A DNA stretch of 64,000 nucleotides from DATFCK01 sp963728975. Its GTDB lineage: Bacteria; Verrucomicrobiota; Verrucomicrobiia; Chthoniobacterales; UBA10450. Positions 52,387 through 60,869 of the stretch are shown piece by piece. The first letter of the stretch is position 1. Every line of letters begins with the position of its first letter. The position numbers and the translations under genes were made by a program. The DNA lies in assembly GCA_963728975.1 (NCBI GenBank), contig CAVSMF010000001.1, positions 682,001 to 746,000 of the forward strand, given 5' to 3'. Under the pieces are notes generated by a model. The model was given only the letters and a program-made list of their open reading frames with translations, ran no database searches and had not been told where the DNA came from.

Positions 52387-53589
52387 TCAGTTCACAAGTC
52401 GGATTGATTCGATCAAACGCGGGTCGCGCACCGGGAAGAGGGAGGATCGGCCGAGCAGGCGGAGGTAAACGAAAGCGAGGGTCGCGCCCATTCCCACCAG
52501 CGGGACAAAATTCCAAACCGTGACATGCACACCGGTACCGTGGAGGGCGGGGAGAATGATGATGTAGATGTCGAGCAGTTGCATGAAGACGATCCAGCCC
52601 GCAATCCAACAGAGCTGATGGGGATGTGTCTTAACCGAGCGGAGCAACAGAATGATAAAAGGCGCGAAAAAGCGGCCAAAGACGAGAAGAACGCTCAGGA
52701 TCCACCAGCTCTGGGTATTTCGGGCCAGAAAATACTGGGTCTCTTCCGGTATATTCGCGTACCAGATGAGCATGTATTGGCTGAACCCGATGTAGGCCCA
52801 GAACACGGTAAAGGCGAGCATCCATTTTCCCATGATGTGGTAATGCTCGGCCGTGACCAGATTCTGGAGATAACCGGCCTTTCGCAACGCGGTGATGACC
52901 AGGACAAGCAGGGCCATCGAGCTGCCGGCGGCTCCGGCAAAGATGTAGACGCCCCACATCGTGGAAAACCAGCTGTAGTTAAGGCTCATGAACCAGTCGC
53001 AGGCGCCGAAAGTAAGACAGAGCGCAAACAGCGGCAGACTAACGAATGCGACTTTGCGCAGCCGGAGAGTAAAGACCGGATTGCCATCTTTATCCTGGCG
53101 AACGGAAAACCGCCGGAGGAGGAGCCCGGCGATAACGAAGAAGCCCAAATAGAACAGGGTGCGGCCCAGGAAAAAATCCCATCTGAGATAACCGCGCTTG
53201 GCGTCGAGCACGTGGTCCACGCCTAACCGAACATCCATCCAGGCGTAAAGATGGTGGCGCAAAAGCAGGACCGGCACGAAAAACACCGCCAGGACCGCCA
53301 TCAACGCAACCAGGTTTTCCAGCTGACGACGAACCACCACGGTCCATTCCGCGTCCACCGCGTAATGAACGATCGTCCAGAAAAAACAGCCGGCGCAGAG
53401 GGTGAAGAAAAAGCCGAAGGAAAACAGCCAGGAAAAGCTGAACTCGGTTGGTGAAACGAAAGCGCCGATCAGGCAAAGGCCCAAAGCCACGAACGCGATC
53501 ACACCCAGCAGCAGAAAAAGCCAGGCAAATCGACTGGTTTCAAAATATTCGCCTTCCGGCACGGGAAATTCAGGCGGCCGATCGCTCAT
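52387..53589 (-). CDS. actF: Alternative complex III subunit ActF
   Basis: A 400-residue polytopic membrane protein with about ten helices, paralogous in fold to the NrfD-like ActC. Segments FAWLFLLLGVIAFVALGLCL, LRWDFFLGRTLFYLGFFVIA, GACDWFMSLNYSWFSTMWGV and MLAFTVFWAYIGFSQYMLIW match ActF. It forms the second transmembrane quinone-linked core of ACIII. ATG 53589 overlaps the actE stop by 4 nt (ATGA); the upstream frame continuing to 53943 lies inside actE and is not used. Confidence 0.9.
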   Translation of the reverse strand: MSDRPPEFPVPEGEYFETSRFAWLFLLLGVIAFVALGLCLIGAFVSPTEFSFSWLFSFGFFFTLCAGCFFWTIVHYAVDAEWTVVVRRQLENLVALMAVLAVFFVPVLLLRHHLYAWMDVRLGVDHVLDAKRGYLRWDFFLGRTLFYLGFFVIAGLLLRRFSVRQDKDGNPVFTLRLRKVAFVSLPLFALCLTFGACDWFMSLNYSWFSTMWGVYIFAGAAGSSMALLVLVITALRKAGYLQNLVTAEHYHIMGKWMLAFTVFWAYIGFSQYMLIWYANIPEETQYFLARNTQSWWILSVLLVFGRFFAPFIILLLRSVKTHPHQLCWIAGWIVFMQLLDIYIIILPALHGTGVHVTVWNFVPLVGMGATLAFVYLRLLGRSSLFPVRDPRLIESIRLVN

Positions 53590-54278
53590 TTTTTCTCCAA
53601 TTGTGCGCGCAGATTTTCCGGCACGTCGGAAACCGCGGCGTTTTGACTGCGTTGCAGGGCGCGCAAGTAGGCGATGATGGCCCAGCGGTCGGCCACCACG
53701 ACGGTGGGGCCATAGGCCATCATCGTATTCTTGCCATGGGTAATGGTGTTGAAGATTTCGCCGTCCGCCATTTTGCGAATCCGCTCGTCCTGGAGAGTGG
53801 CGACGGTGGCGAGGCCAAGTTGTTTGGTGATCCCGTTTCCGGCGGCGGTAGCGCCGTGGCACATGACGCAGGTGATATTGAAACGTTCGCGGCCGCGCTG
53901 CATCAATTCCGGGGTAACTTCCACCGGCAAACCGGTCCCCCAATGGTCGCCCATTTTCCCAGTGTCGTAGTAGTCGGTGCCAGCGCTGAATGCGATGCGG
54001 GCGCGCGGTTCCGGTGCGGGGACAGGGGCAGCCGGGGTGGCAATGGTTTCAGGCTTTGGCCGCTCGTATCCGATCGGGACTGTGCCATCGACCGGCAGCC
54101 GGGAACCGCGCCCGTCGGCGAAGAAATCGAGCGGCGCCTGGGCTCGAACGTAGGGCTGCCGGACCATGTCGGGAAACAGTTCGAAGGGCGGATTCGGGCT
54201 CTTCTGTCCGCGGAAACCGAGCACGGCCACAACCGCGATCGTCATGAGCAAGGAAATTAGAAAGAAGCCGCGGAGCAT
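53586..54278 (-). CDS. actE: Alternative complex III subunit ActE, monoheme cytochrome c
   Basis: A 230-residue protein with an N-terminal anchor (FFLISLLMTIAVVAVLGF) and one heme site, NITCVMCHGATAAGNG, preceded by the motif PELMQRGRERF. The conserved segments GHKVYAMAAEYP-like parts belong to ActD and are absent here. The C-terminal part HGKNTMMAYGPTVVVADRWA supplies the Met ligand. It overlaps actF by 4 nt and starts 3 nt after actD. It is expected at the periplasmic face, handing electrons to a soluble or membrane cytochrome c. Confidence 0.9.
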   Translation of the reverse strand: MLRGFFLISLLMTIAVVAVLGFRGQKSPNPPFELFPDMVRQPYVRAQAPLDFFADGRGSRLPVDGTVPIGYERPKPETIATPAAPVPAPEPRARIAFSAGTDYYDTGKMGDHWGTGLPVEVTPELMQRGRERFNITCVMCHGATAAGNGITKQLGLATVATLQDERIRKMADGEIFNTITHGKNTMMAYGPTVVVADRWAIIAYLRALQRSQNAAVSDVPENLRAQLEKK

Positions 54279-54281
54279 AGG

Positions 54282-54839
54282 TCAGTCTTCGTGAATAATG
54301 GTGATGTGCTGGCCGCCGGTACTTTCCAGGATTTCCCGGGCTTCAATTTCGGTGAAGCGTGGGTCGCGGGCCTCGATCGCCAGAAAAAAACCGTCGTTAG
54401 TCACCCGGCTAAAGCGGGACCAGTTGAACATGGGATGATACCAGCGGGGAAGGCCGTTCATGATTTGCCAGGCAAAAAAGGCGAAGAAAGCGGAGAACAA
54501 AATCGTCAGCTCAAACATGATCGGGAAAAAGGCGGGGACCGTTCTCCAGTCGTAAGGTTTCCCGTGGACCACTAACGGGTAAAGGAACCAGGAGGGGCCG
54601 AACTCGACGATCATGGCCGTGAGCAGGCCGCTGATTCCTCCGATCAACACCACCGCGCTCAGCCACGATTTCCCCAGCCCCATCGCCTCATCCATTCCGT
54701 GGATCGGGAACGGCGAGTAAACATCCCAGCGTTTAAAACCGGCATCGCGCACTCGTTTGGCTGCTTCATAGAGGGCGGCTGCGCTCGGGTACTCGGCCGC
54801 CATGGCGTAAACTTTATGGCCCGATGGAGTTCTTATCAT
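54282..54839 (-). CDS. actD: Alternative complex III subunit ActD
   Basis: A 185-residue protein of the DUF3341 family. It has the characteristic YPSAAALYEAAKRVRDAGF and WDVYSPFPIHGMDEAMG, followed by two helices (WLSAVVLIGGISGLLTAMIV, FELTILFSAFFAFFAWQIMN) and a C-terminal soluble end. ATG 54839 follows a strong AAAGGAGCGCAC ribosome binding site; an in-frame start at 54866 is less likely. The first gene after a REP-type insertion that separates it from actC. Confidence 0.9.
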   Translation of the reverse strand: MIRTPSGHKVYAMAAEYPSAAALYEAAKRVRDAGFKRWDVYSPFPIHGMDEAMGLGKSWLSAVVLIGGISGLLTAMIVEFGPSWFLYPLVVHGKPYDWRTVPAFFPIMFELTILFSAFFAFFAWQIMNGLPRWYHPMFNWSRFSRVTNDGFFLAIEARDPRFTEIEAREILESTGGQHITIIHED

Positions 54840-55000
54840 GTGCGCTCCTTTTCGCACTGTAGCCACCGGGCTGTGGCCGGTGTCGAACGCTGGTTGCAGG
54901 CATGCGCCACGGCGAAAGGTACACGTTTTTGCGTTCTTCCCGCGCGTCGCACAGCGACGCGGCTACACATCAGGCATAAGATTCTCATGTGCGCTCCTTT
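54836..55000. repeat. REP pair (BIME-like) flanked by 16-bp direct repeats, between actC and actD
   Basis: tcatgtgcgctccttt occurs at 54836-54851 and at 54985-55000, 149 bp apart. In between are two opposed GTAG-headed hairpins: gtagccaccgggctgtggcc on the plus strand (stem CACCGG/CCGGTG) and gtagccgcgtcgctgtgcga read on the minus strand (stem GCGTCG/CGACGC). Each direct repeat includes the Shine-Dalgarno and ATG of actD. In the copy next to actC, that ATGA holds the actC stop. GTAG heads are typical of REPs served by RAYT transposases. Confidence 0.75.
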
Positions 55001-56445
55001 CCACCGGCGGCGATCGGGTGATGCTCGCGGGCCGAGCTATAATGGGCGTCGGCTTCGGGCAACACGATCTTCACTTCCGACATGGCGATCATCGGGAGAT
55101 AGCGAATAAAGATCAGGAACAGGGAGGTAAAGATGCCGAGCGTGCCAACAAAGGTCCAGATATCGACCCAGGTTGGGATGAACAATCCCCAGGACGACGG
55201 GAGAAAATCCCGGTGCAATCCGCCCACGATGATAATGAAACGCTCAAACCACATTCCGGCGTTGACGCACATGCAGACGAAATAAACAACATAGACATTG
55301 CGGCGGCACCAGCGCGACCAGAAGAGCTGCGGAGAAAGCACGTTGCAGAAGAGCATTCCCACCCACCAGTACCACCAATACGGGCCAAATATCCGGTTAA
55401 AAAAGGCGAACCGCTCGTACTGGTTGCCGCTGTACCAGGAAACGAAAAACTCCATCATGTAGGAGTAGGCCACGAACGAGCCCGTCAGCAAAATAATCTT
55501 GGCCATCTTGTCGATGTGCTGGGGCGTGATGATGTCGTGCAGTTTAAAAATCGACCGCGCCGGCAGCATCAGGGTCAAAACCATGGCGAACCCGCCAAAA
55601 ATCGCGCCGGCGACAAAGTAGGGCGGGAAGATGGTGGTATGCCAGGTCGGAAGAATTGAGGTGGCGAAATCGAAGGATACAACACTGTGAACCGAGAGAA
55701 CCAGCGGGGTGGAGAGACCGGCTAACAACAGGTAAGCCATCTCGTAGTGACGCCAGTTCCGGTTCGAGCCACGCCATCCCAGCGCGAAAATACCGAAGAG
55801 CAATTTCTTGATCTTGGTGGTGGCCCGGTCGCGCAACGTGCCCAGGTCGGGCACCAGGCCGGTATACCAAAACAGAACCGATACCGTGAAATAGGTGGAG
55901 ACCGCAAACACGTCCCACATCAGGGGGCTGCGGAAGTTAGGCCAGATTCCCCAGCTGTTTGGAACCGGAGCCAGAAACCAGGCCATCCAGACCCGGCCGA
56001 CGTGAATCCCGGGGAAAATCGCGGCGCACATGACCGCGAAGAGAGTCATCGCCTCGGCCGAGCGGTTGATCGAGGTCCGCCATTTCTGCCGGAGCAGGTA
56101 CAAAATAGCGGAGATGAGGGTGCCGGCATGTCCGATACCGATCCAGAAAACGAAGTTGGTGATGTCCCAGGCCCAGCCGACCGGATGATTGAGTCCCCAG
56201 GTTCCCACTCCGGTGGAAATTTGATAACCGATGCAGAAAAGACCGAATGCGGCGATGCTGGCGGTGATGGTGAAGGCAACCCACCACCACCGGGGCGCGG
56301 GCTGTTCCACCACGCCGGCAATTCTTTCGGTGACCCAGCTGAAATTGCGCCGGTTCAGGACCAGGGGAACCCGGGCAAGGGGAGGCGCCACCGAAGCGGC
56401 GGCTTCGCCTCGGATCACTTCTGGTGCTGTGGGTGCCTCGTCCAT
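54985..56445 (-). CDS. actC: Alternative complex III subunit ActC (NrfD-like)
   Basis: A 486-residue NrfD/PsrC-type integral membrane subunit that is thought to hold the quinol site of ACIII. About ten helices; WWWVAFTITASIAAFGLFCI, WDITNFVFWIGIGHAGTLIS, FPGIHVGRVWMAWFLAPVPN and RFAFFNRIFGPYWWYWWVGM are family-typical. No cofactor is bound in this family. It starts 26 nt before the actB stop region and continues into actD with the REP insertion between them. The last codons and TGA lie within the 16-bp direct repeat. Confidence 0.92.
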   Translation of the reverse strand: MDEAPTAPEVIRGEAAASVAPPLARVPLVLNRRNFSWVTERIAGVVEQPAPRWWWVAFTITASIAAFGLFCIGYQISTGVGTWGLNHPVGWAWDITNFVFWIGIGHAGTLISAILYLLRQKWRTSINRSAEAMTLFAVMCAAIFPGIHVGRVWMAWFLAPVPNSWGIWPNFRSPLMWDVFAVSTYFTVSVLFWYTGLVPDLGTLRDRATTKIKKLLFGIFALGWRGSNRNWRHYEMAYLLLAGLSTPLVLSVHSVVSFDFATSILPTWHTTIFPPYFVAGAIFGGFAMVLTLMLPARSIFKLHDIITPQHIDKMAKIILLTGSFVAYSYMMEFFVSWYSGNQYERFAFFNRIFGPYWWYWWVGMLFCNVLSPQLFWSRWCRRNVYVVYFVCMCVNAGMWFERFIIIVGGLHRDFLPSSWGLFIPTWVDIWTFVGTLGIFTSLFLIFIRYLPMIAMSEVKIVLPEADAHYSSAREHHPIAAGGKERT

Positions 56446-56471
56446 ATCAAGATCGAATCCTCATCAGACCA

Positions 56472-59400
56472 TTATTGGCGCGGGGTGGGTTCGGTAATTT
56501 TGTGCGGTTCGCCTTTGGCCGAGGGATTCAAAGTGCCCTGATCGTGCTCGTAAACGTGCTCTTCCTTCTCGGCAGCGACAGGACCCGCTTTTTCAACCCG
56601 GCTGGCCACCGCGATTTTGGCCGCATCCGGCATTTTCGGATTTGGGTTGCGGATCCGGGCCAGATAACTGGCCCGGGTATTGACGTTCAGATATTCGAGC
56701 AGACGATAATTGCGATCCTGTTTCTTCATCTGGGAGACGCGACTCCCGGGATCCGAGATGTCGCCGAAGACGAGAGCCTCGTTCGGGCAGGCCTGGGCGC
56801 AGGCGGTGGTGAATGAGTCGCGCGGGATGAGGGTGTTGGGAGAACTGCCGGCCCGGACGTGGGCCGCGATTTTCGCCTCTTCGATCCGCTGCACGCAAAA
56901 CGTGCATTTCTCCATCACGCCGCGCATCCGCACAGTCACGTTCGGGTTCTTCTGCATCTTGACGATATCGGGCGCGCCCTTTTCGGTTAGGGGGGCAAAG
57001 TACTCTTCGTAAATGCTGAAGGCGCCGGCGATTTTCTTTTTTCCCACCGGCCGCTGGTTATAATCGAAAAAATTAAACCGCCGGACCTTGAACGGGCAGT
57101 TGTTCGCGCAATACCGGGTCCCGATACATCGATTGTAGGTCATGACATTGAGCCCATCCTCGCTGTGGACGGTGGCGTTGACCGGACAAACGGTCTCGCA
57201 AGGCGCGTTTTCGCAATGCTGACACATCATCGGTTCGTGAACGATTTCCGGATCCTGGGGGTATTCGCCCCAATCCTGGCTGAACGGTTTTTCGCTCGCG
57301 TAATAGCGATCGATGCGAATCCAATGCATGGCCCGTCCATGGCTGACCTGGAGCTTGCCCACGATCGGGATATTGTTTTCCGCCTGGCAGGCGATCACGC
57401 AGGCGCTGCAACCGGTGCAGACGTTCAAGTCGACCGCCATGCCCCATTGCTGGGGAGCGTCCAGCGGCGGATGCGAATAAATTGAGGGCAGCCGCGGGGG
57501 GAGTTCCTCTTCGCCCGCGACTTTTTTAACGAAATCGTTATCAGCCCGGTAACCATCCAGGGTCGCCTCCCGGACCAGGCCCCGGCCTTCGATGCTCCAG
57601 TGCTCCTGGGTGATTGAGAGCGGATATTTTTGCGAGACTTTCTTCACCTCGACGCGCGCGATGTTCTTTTTGTCGGCCACGATGAAGTGGGGGTTGGAGG
57701 CGGTGCGCAGGAAATAGCCGTTGAAACCTCTCTGCTCGGCAACGGCCGGTTCCGATTCCACCGCCGCGCCGGCATAGGGAAGCACATCGAATCCCGGCAT
57801 TTTACGGCCGTAGCCAAGCGGTATGGTGATTGAGGCATCGACGTGCCCCGGCGAGATGAGAGCAGCCAGAACCAGCTCGCGTTCAATGGGCGCGCCGCCG
57901 CCGCCGCTCGCCGCATCGGTCAGCGTGACTCGAATGAGGTCGCCGCTTTCCACCCCGAGATGCCGGGCAGTAGCCGGACTCATCAACCCGGCGTTATCCC
58001 AAGTCAGCTTCGTAACCGGATCGGGCATCTCCTGGAGCCAGCCGTTGCTGATGTGACGGCCGTCGTCAACCGAGTAGTCGCGCACCAGGACAATCTCGGG
58101 CGAGTCCAACGTCGGCGCGGGAGCAGTCGCCCAAAGCGTTCGCCCCAGGTTGCCGGCCGCGCCGGAATCGAACGTTGGGGTCCGTTCCTTCTCCACCACG
58201 TGCGCGGCGAATCCATCATGGAGGAACTTCGACCAGGCGGTGGCAAAATCTCCGGGAGGACGGGAAGCGCGGAATGTTTCTTGAACGAGTTCGCGGCCGT
58301 CCGGTTTTGGACCGCCCTGGATGGCGTTCAACAGCTCGATCTGGGACAAGCCGCCGAATAACGGCAGGATCATCGGCTGGACCGACAAATAAGAACCGCG
58401 GGGGCTGAGCGCATCGCCCCAGCTTTCCAGGTAATGCGCCAACGGCACATGCCAATGGCTCAGAGCCGAGGTGGCGTCCACATGATAACCGAGCCGGACC
58501 ACTTCCGGGACTTTCTTTTGCAACTCCGCCCAGTCGAGCCACTGGCCGTTGTTGGAATCCCGGGCCAGACCGCGGAAGGCATTGTAAACCGGGTCGCCGC
58601 CAAAAATGAAGAGTTGCCTGACCTTGTCCGAAGCGATATCCGCCGCCAGTTGCAGCACGCTCAATGTGTTCGCGTTTCGGGGAAAACCCCGAACCAAAAC
58701 GGTGGTGCCGAAATTCTTGAGCGCGGAATTCATTCCATGGGTCAGGAGTTGCACCACCACCGGTTGATGCCCCCCCGCCAAAACCAGGCTGCTTCCGCTT
58801 TTGTCAACCAGATCGCGGGCGGCCTCGGTCAGCCATTGTTCCGGAAAATTCGCGCCGCCGGAAGGAGCCGGCAGGCTGGCCAAAATCGCAGAAAGCGCGG
58901 CGTTGCCGGTGATATCGGCAATTTTCCGGGCCAGGGCATAAGCGAACACCGGAATCTGGCTGGCAGCGCAGCGGAGGCGATGATCAGCCATTGCGCCGGT
59001 CAAGGTGAATCGATTTTCGACCACATAGAGGCGGTTCATCGAATCCTTGGACTGGGTGACGCGGCGCCGGTTGGTGAATGCTCGCACCATGGTGAGGTCC
59101 CCTTCCCCGCAATCGAGAAAATCGCTATCCAAGGCGAGCACGGCATCGGCTCGATCGAGACGGGCGACCAGGCGGATATCGGGGCCGAATGCGGTGGCGG
59201 CAGCGGTCTGCTGGGCATCCGATCCCACCGGTTCGTAAACGCACCAGCGCATATTCGGGTAAGCCTTTTCCATTTCCGCGCGCAAACGATCGCGAGTGGG
59301 CGACTGAATTTCGTCCACCAGAAAAGCGAGACCATCGCCTCCGTTCGACTCCCAGTCGACGCGCGACTTATCCAGGTAGTCGCGGAAAGCCTTCTCGGTG

Positions 59401-59888
59401 GATGGCTTCCCTTTTTCCAGGAAACCGCGCGAACGGGTGGGATCGTAAAGATCGAGAATGGAAGCCTGGGCAAAAACATCGGTGGTGCCGCCGCTTTCCG
59501 GATGGAGAGGGTTGCCCTCGAGTTTGATCGGCCGGCCATCCACCGTGGTGGCGATGAGGGGGATGGCGCCGCCGCGCCGGGGCATGGCGGTCGCATAATA
59601 GAGAGGCTTGCCCGGAATCGACCACTCGACGCCTTTGGTGAATGGAACCAGATGCATCTCGGGACGGCGACAACTGGTGAGGCCGACTCCGGCCAGGGCC
59701 ATGGAAGCCCCCATGAGCTTGAGAAAACCGCGTCGAGACCACTCCTCGTCGCCCGGCTCGGGGGCGCCGTTTGGAAATTCGCGTTCGAGCCACTGGCGAA
59801 ATTGAGGCGTATCGCTCAACTCGTTCATACTGCGCCAGTATTTCTTCTCCGAAGGTCCTTCCGGCGGATGGTGGAATACTCGTTTCAT
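56472..59888 (-). CDS. actB: Alternative complex III subunit ActB (molybdopterin-like plus Fe-S domains)
   Basis: A fused 1,138-residue subunit. A Tat motif (SRRGFLKLMGASMALAGV; near residue 51) is followed by a large molybdopterin-oxidoreductase-like region that carries no Mo cofactor in ACIII. The C-terminal part from about residue 815 is a 4-cluster Fe-S domain, with NVCTGCSACVIACQAENN, CQHCENAPCETVCPVNA, GTRYCANNCPFKVRRF and MEKCTFCVQRIEEAK. ATG 59888 overlaps the actA stop by 4 nt. In ACIII it receives electrons on the periplasmic side near ActC and passes them to the hemes of ActA. Confidence 0.93.
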   Translation of the reverse strand: MKRVFHHPPEGPSEKKYWRSMNELSDTPQFRQWLEREFPNGAPEPGDEEWSRRGFLKLMGASMALAGVGLTSCRRPEMHLVPFTKGVEWSIPGKPLYYATAMPRRGGAIPLIATTVDGRPIKLEGNPLHPESGGTTDVFAQASILDLYDPTRSRGFLEKGKPSTEKAFRDYLDKSRVDWESNGGDGLAFLVDEIQSPTRDRLRAEMEKAYPNMRWCVYEPVGSDAQQTAAATAFGPDIRLVARLDRADAVLALDSDFLDCGEGDLTMVRAFTNRRRVTQSKDSMNRLYVVENRFTLTGAMADHRLRCAASQIPVFAYALARKIADITGNAALSAILASLPAPSGGANFPEQWLTEAARDLVDKSGSSLVLAGGHQPVVVQLLTHGMNSALKNFGTTVLVRGFPRNANTLSVLQLAADIASDKVRQLFIFGGDPVYNAFRGLARDSNNGQWLDWAELQKKVPEVVRLGYHVDATSALSHWHVPLAHYLESWGDALSPRGSYLSVQPMILPLFGGLSQIELLNAIQGGPKPDGRELVQETFRASRPPGDFATAWSKFLHDGFAAHVVEKERTPTFDSGAAGNLGRTLWATAPAPTLDSPEIVLVRDYSVDDGRHISNGWLQEMPDPVTKLTWDNAGLMSPATARHLGVESGDLIRVTLTDAASGGGGAPIERELVLAALISPGHVDASITIPLGYGRKMPGFDVLPYAGAAVESEPAVAEQRGFNGYFLRTASNPHFIVADKKNIARVEVKKVSQKYPLSITQEHWSIEGRGLVREATLDGYRADNDFVKKVAGEEELPPRLPSIYSHPPLDAPQQWGMAVDLNVCTGCSACVIACQAENNIPIVGKLQVSHGRAMHWIRIDRYYASEKPFSQDWGEYPQDPEIVHEPMMCQHCENAPCETVCPVNATVHSEDGLNVMTYNRCIGTRYCANNCPFKVRRFNFFDYNQRPVGKKKIAGAFSIYEEYFAPLTEKGAPDIVKMQKNPNVTVRMRGVMEKCTFCVQRIEEAKIAAHVRAGSSPNTLIPRDSFTTACAQACPNEALVFGDISDPGSRVSQMKKQDRNYRLLEYLNVNTRASYLARIRNPNPKMPDAAKIAVASRVEKAGPVAAEKEEHVYEHDQGTLNPSAKGEPHKITEPTPRQ

Positions 59889-60610
59889 CGATGACACCCC
59901 TGACAATTTACGGTTGGCCGAATATTCCAACGCTCTTTTAACGTCTCGCCGATTTCTTTTTGGGTAAGCCTCTTTCGCTTCGTCCAATCTTCCGTCACGC
60001 CTTTTGGCTGGCCATATTCGGCAACAAATTTGGCCGGGTTCACATCTTCGGGCTTCCAATCCAGATTGAATACTTCTTCCTGGGGCCGGAGATGATTTTC
60101 AGGATGCCGGTGGCACTCGAGACACCAGGCCATGCTTTCGGGCTGGTCATGATAGACCACCGGCATGTGGTTAATCTGTCCGTGACAACTGAAACAACTG
60201 ATGCCGCGGTTCACGTGAGCGGCATGATTGTAAAAAACGTAATCGGGGGTGCGATGAATCTGCACCCAATCGATTGGGCGCCCTGTTTTCCAGCTCTCCC
60301 GCAGCGGTTCAAGCTTGGGGTTATCCTTCTGGATTTGCTGATGGCAGTTCATGCAAAGCTGGGTGGTGGGCAGGTTCGAGCGGGCCGCGACGTCGACGAA
60401 GCTATGGCAATACCGGCAATCCATCCCGAGCTGCGTGACATGGATGTCGTGCGGGAACGGCACCGGTTGAATCGGCTGATAGCCGACTCGGGTGTATTTG
60501 GGTGTGCCGTAATACCAGGTCGCCGCGGTCAACCCGCAGACAACAACGATTGTGCACACTGAGAGTTTCAGCGGCAACCAATTGCTCCAACGTGGGAAAA
60601 AATTCGCCAT
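59885..60610 (-). CDS. actA: Alternative complex III subunit ActA, pentaheme cytochrome c
   Basis: A 241-residue protein with one N-terminal anchor (LPLKLSVCTIVVVCGLTAAT) and five CXXCH sites: CRYCH, CMNCH, CFSCH, CLECH and CQGCH. Heme-5 is at the very C-terminus, which is usual for ActA. ATG 60610 is preferred over GTG 60625. It begins the operon actA-actB-actC-actD-actE-actF-(membrane protein)-ccoN-like-ccoO-cytochrome c. The divergent gap to the amidohydrolase (60626-60869) should hold the operon promoter, but I could not fix a -10 or -35. Confidence 0.93.
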   Translation of the reverse strand: MANFFPRWSNWLPLKLSVCTIVVVCGLTAATWYYGTPKYTRVGYQPIQPVPFPHDIHVTQLGMDCRYCHSFVDVAARSNLPTTQLCMNCHQQIQKDNPKLEPLRESWKTGRPIDWVQIHRTPDYVFYNHAAHVNRGISCFSCHGQINHMPVVYHDQPESMAWCLECHRHPENHLRPQEEVFNLDWKPEDVNPAKFVAEYGQPKGVTEDWTKRKRLTQKEIGETLKERWNIRPTVNCQGCHR

Positions 60611-60869
60611 AAAACTAGCGGACACCGCCGCTGCCCAATCGCGGCCGCTGGTCTGGAATCGAAATTAAGTTAAGGTTAAGACGTGCTTCCTTCAGAGGCT
60701 GAAAAGTTTGGATTTGCGGGCCGGTTCGAACAAGAGCGAAAAGTTTATAAGTTGTGTCCGGCCTGGCAAAACAAAATTCATTGCTCGATTTCATCCCATC
60801 AATTATCGGAAAAGGCGGCTGACCACTGTTTCCGATACGGAAAAGCATCGAATTAGCAAAAAGAACCTG

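Noticed and set aside
58434..59894. Plus-strand ORF of 486 codons
   Set aside because: Antisense shadow of actB; the minus strand has the Tat motif and Fe-S motifs.
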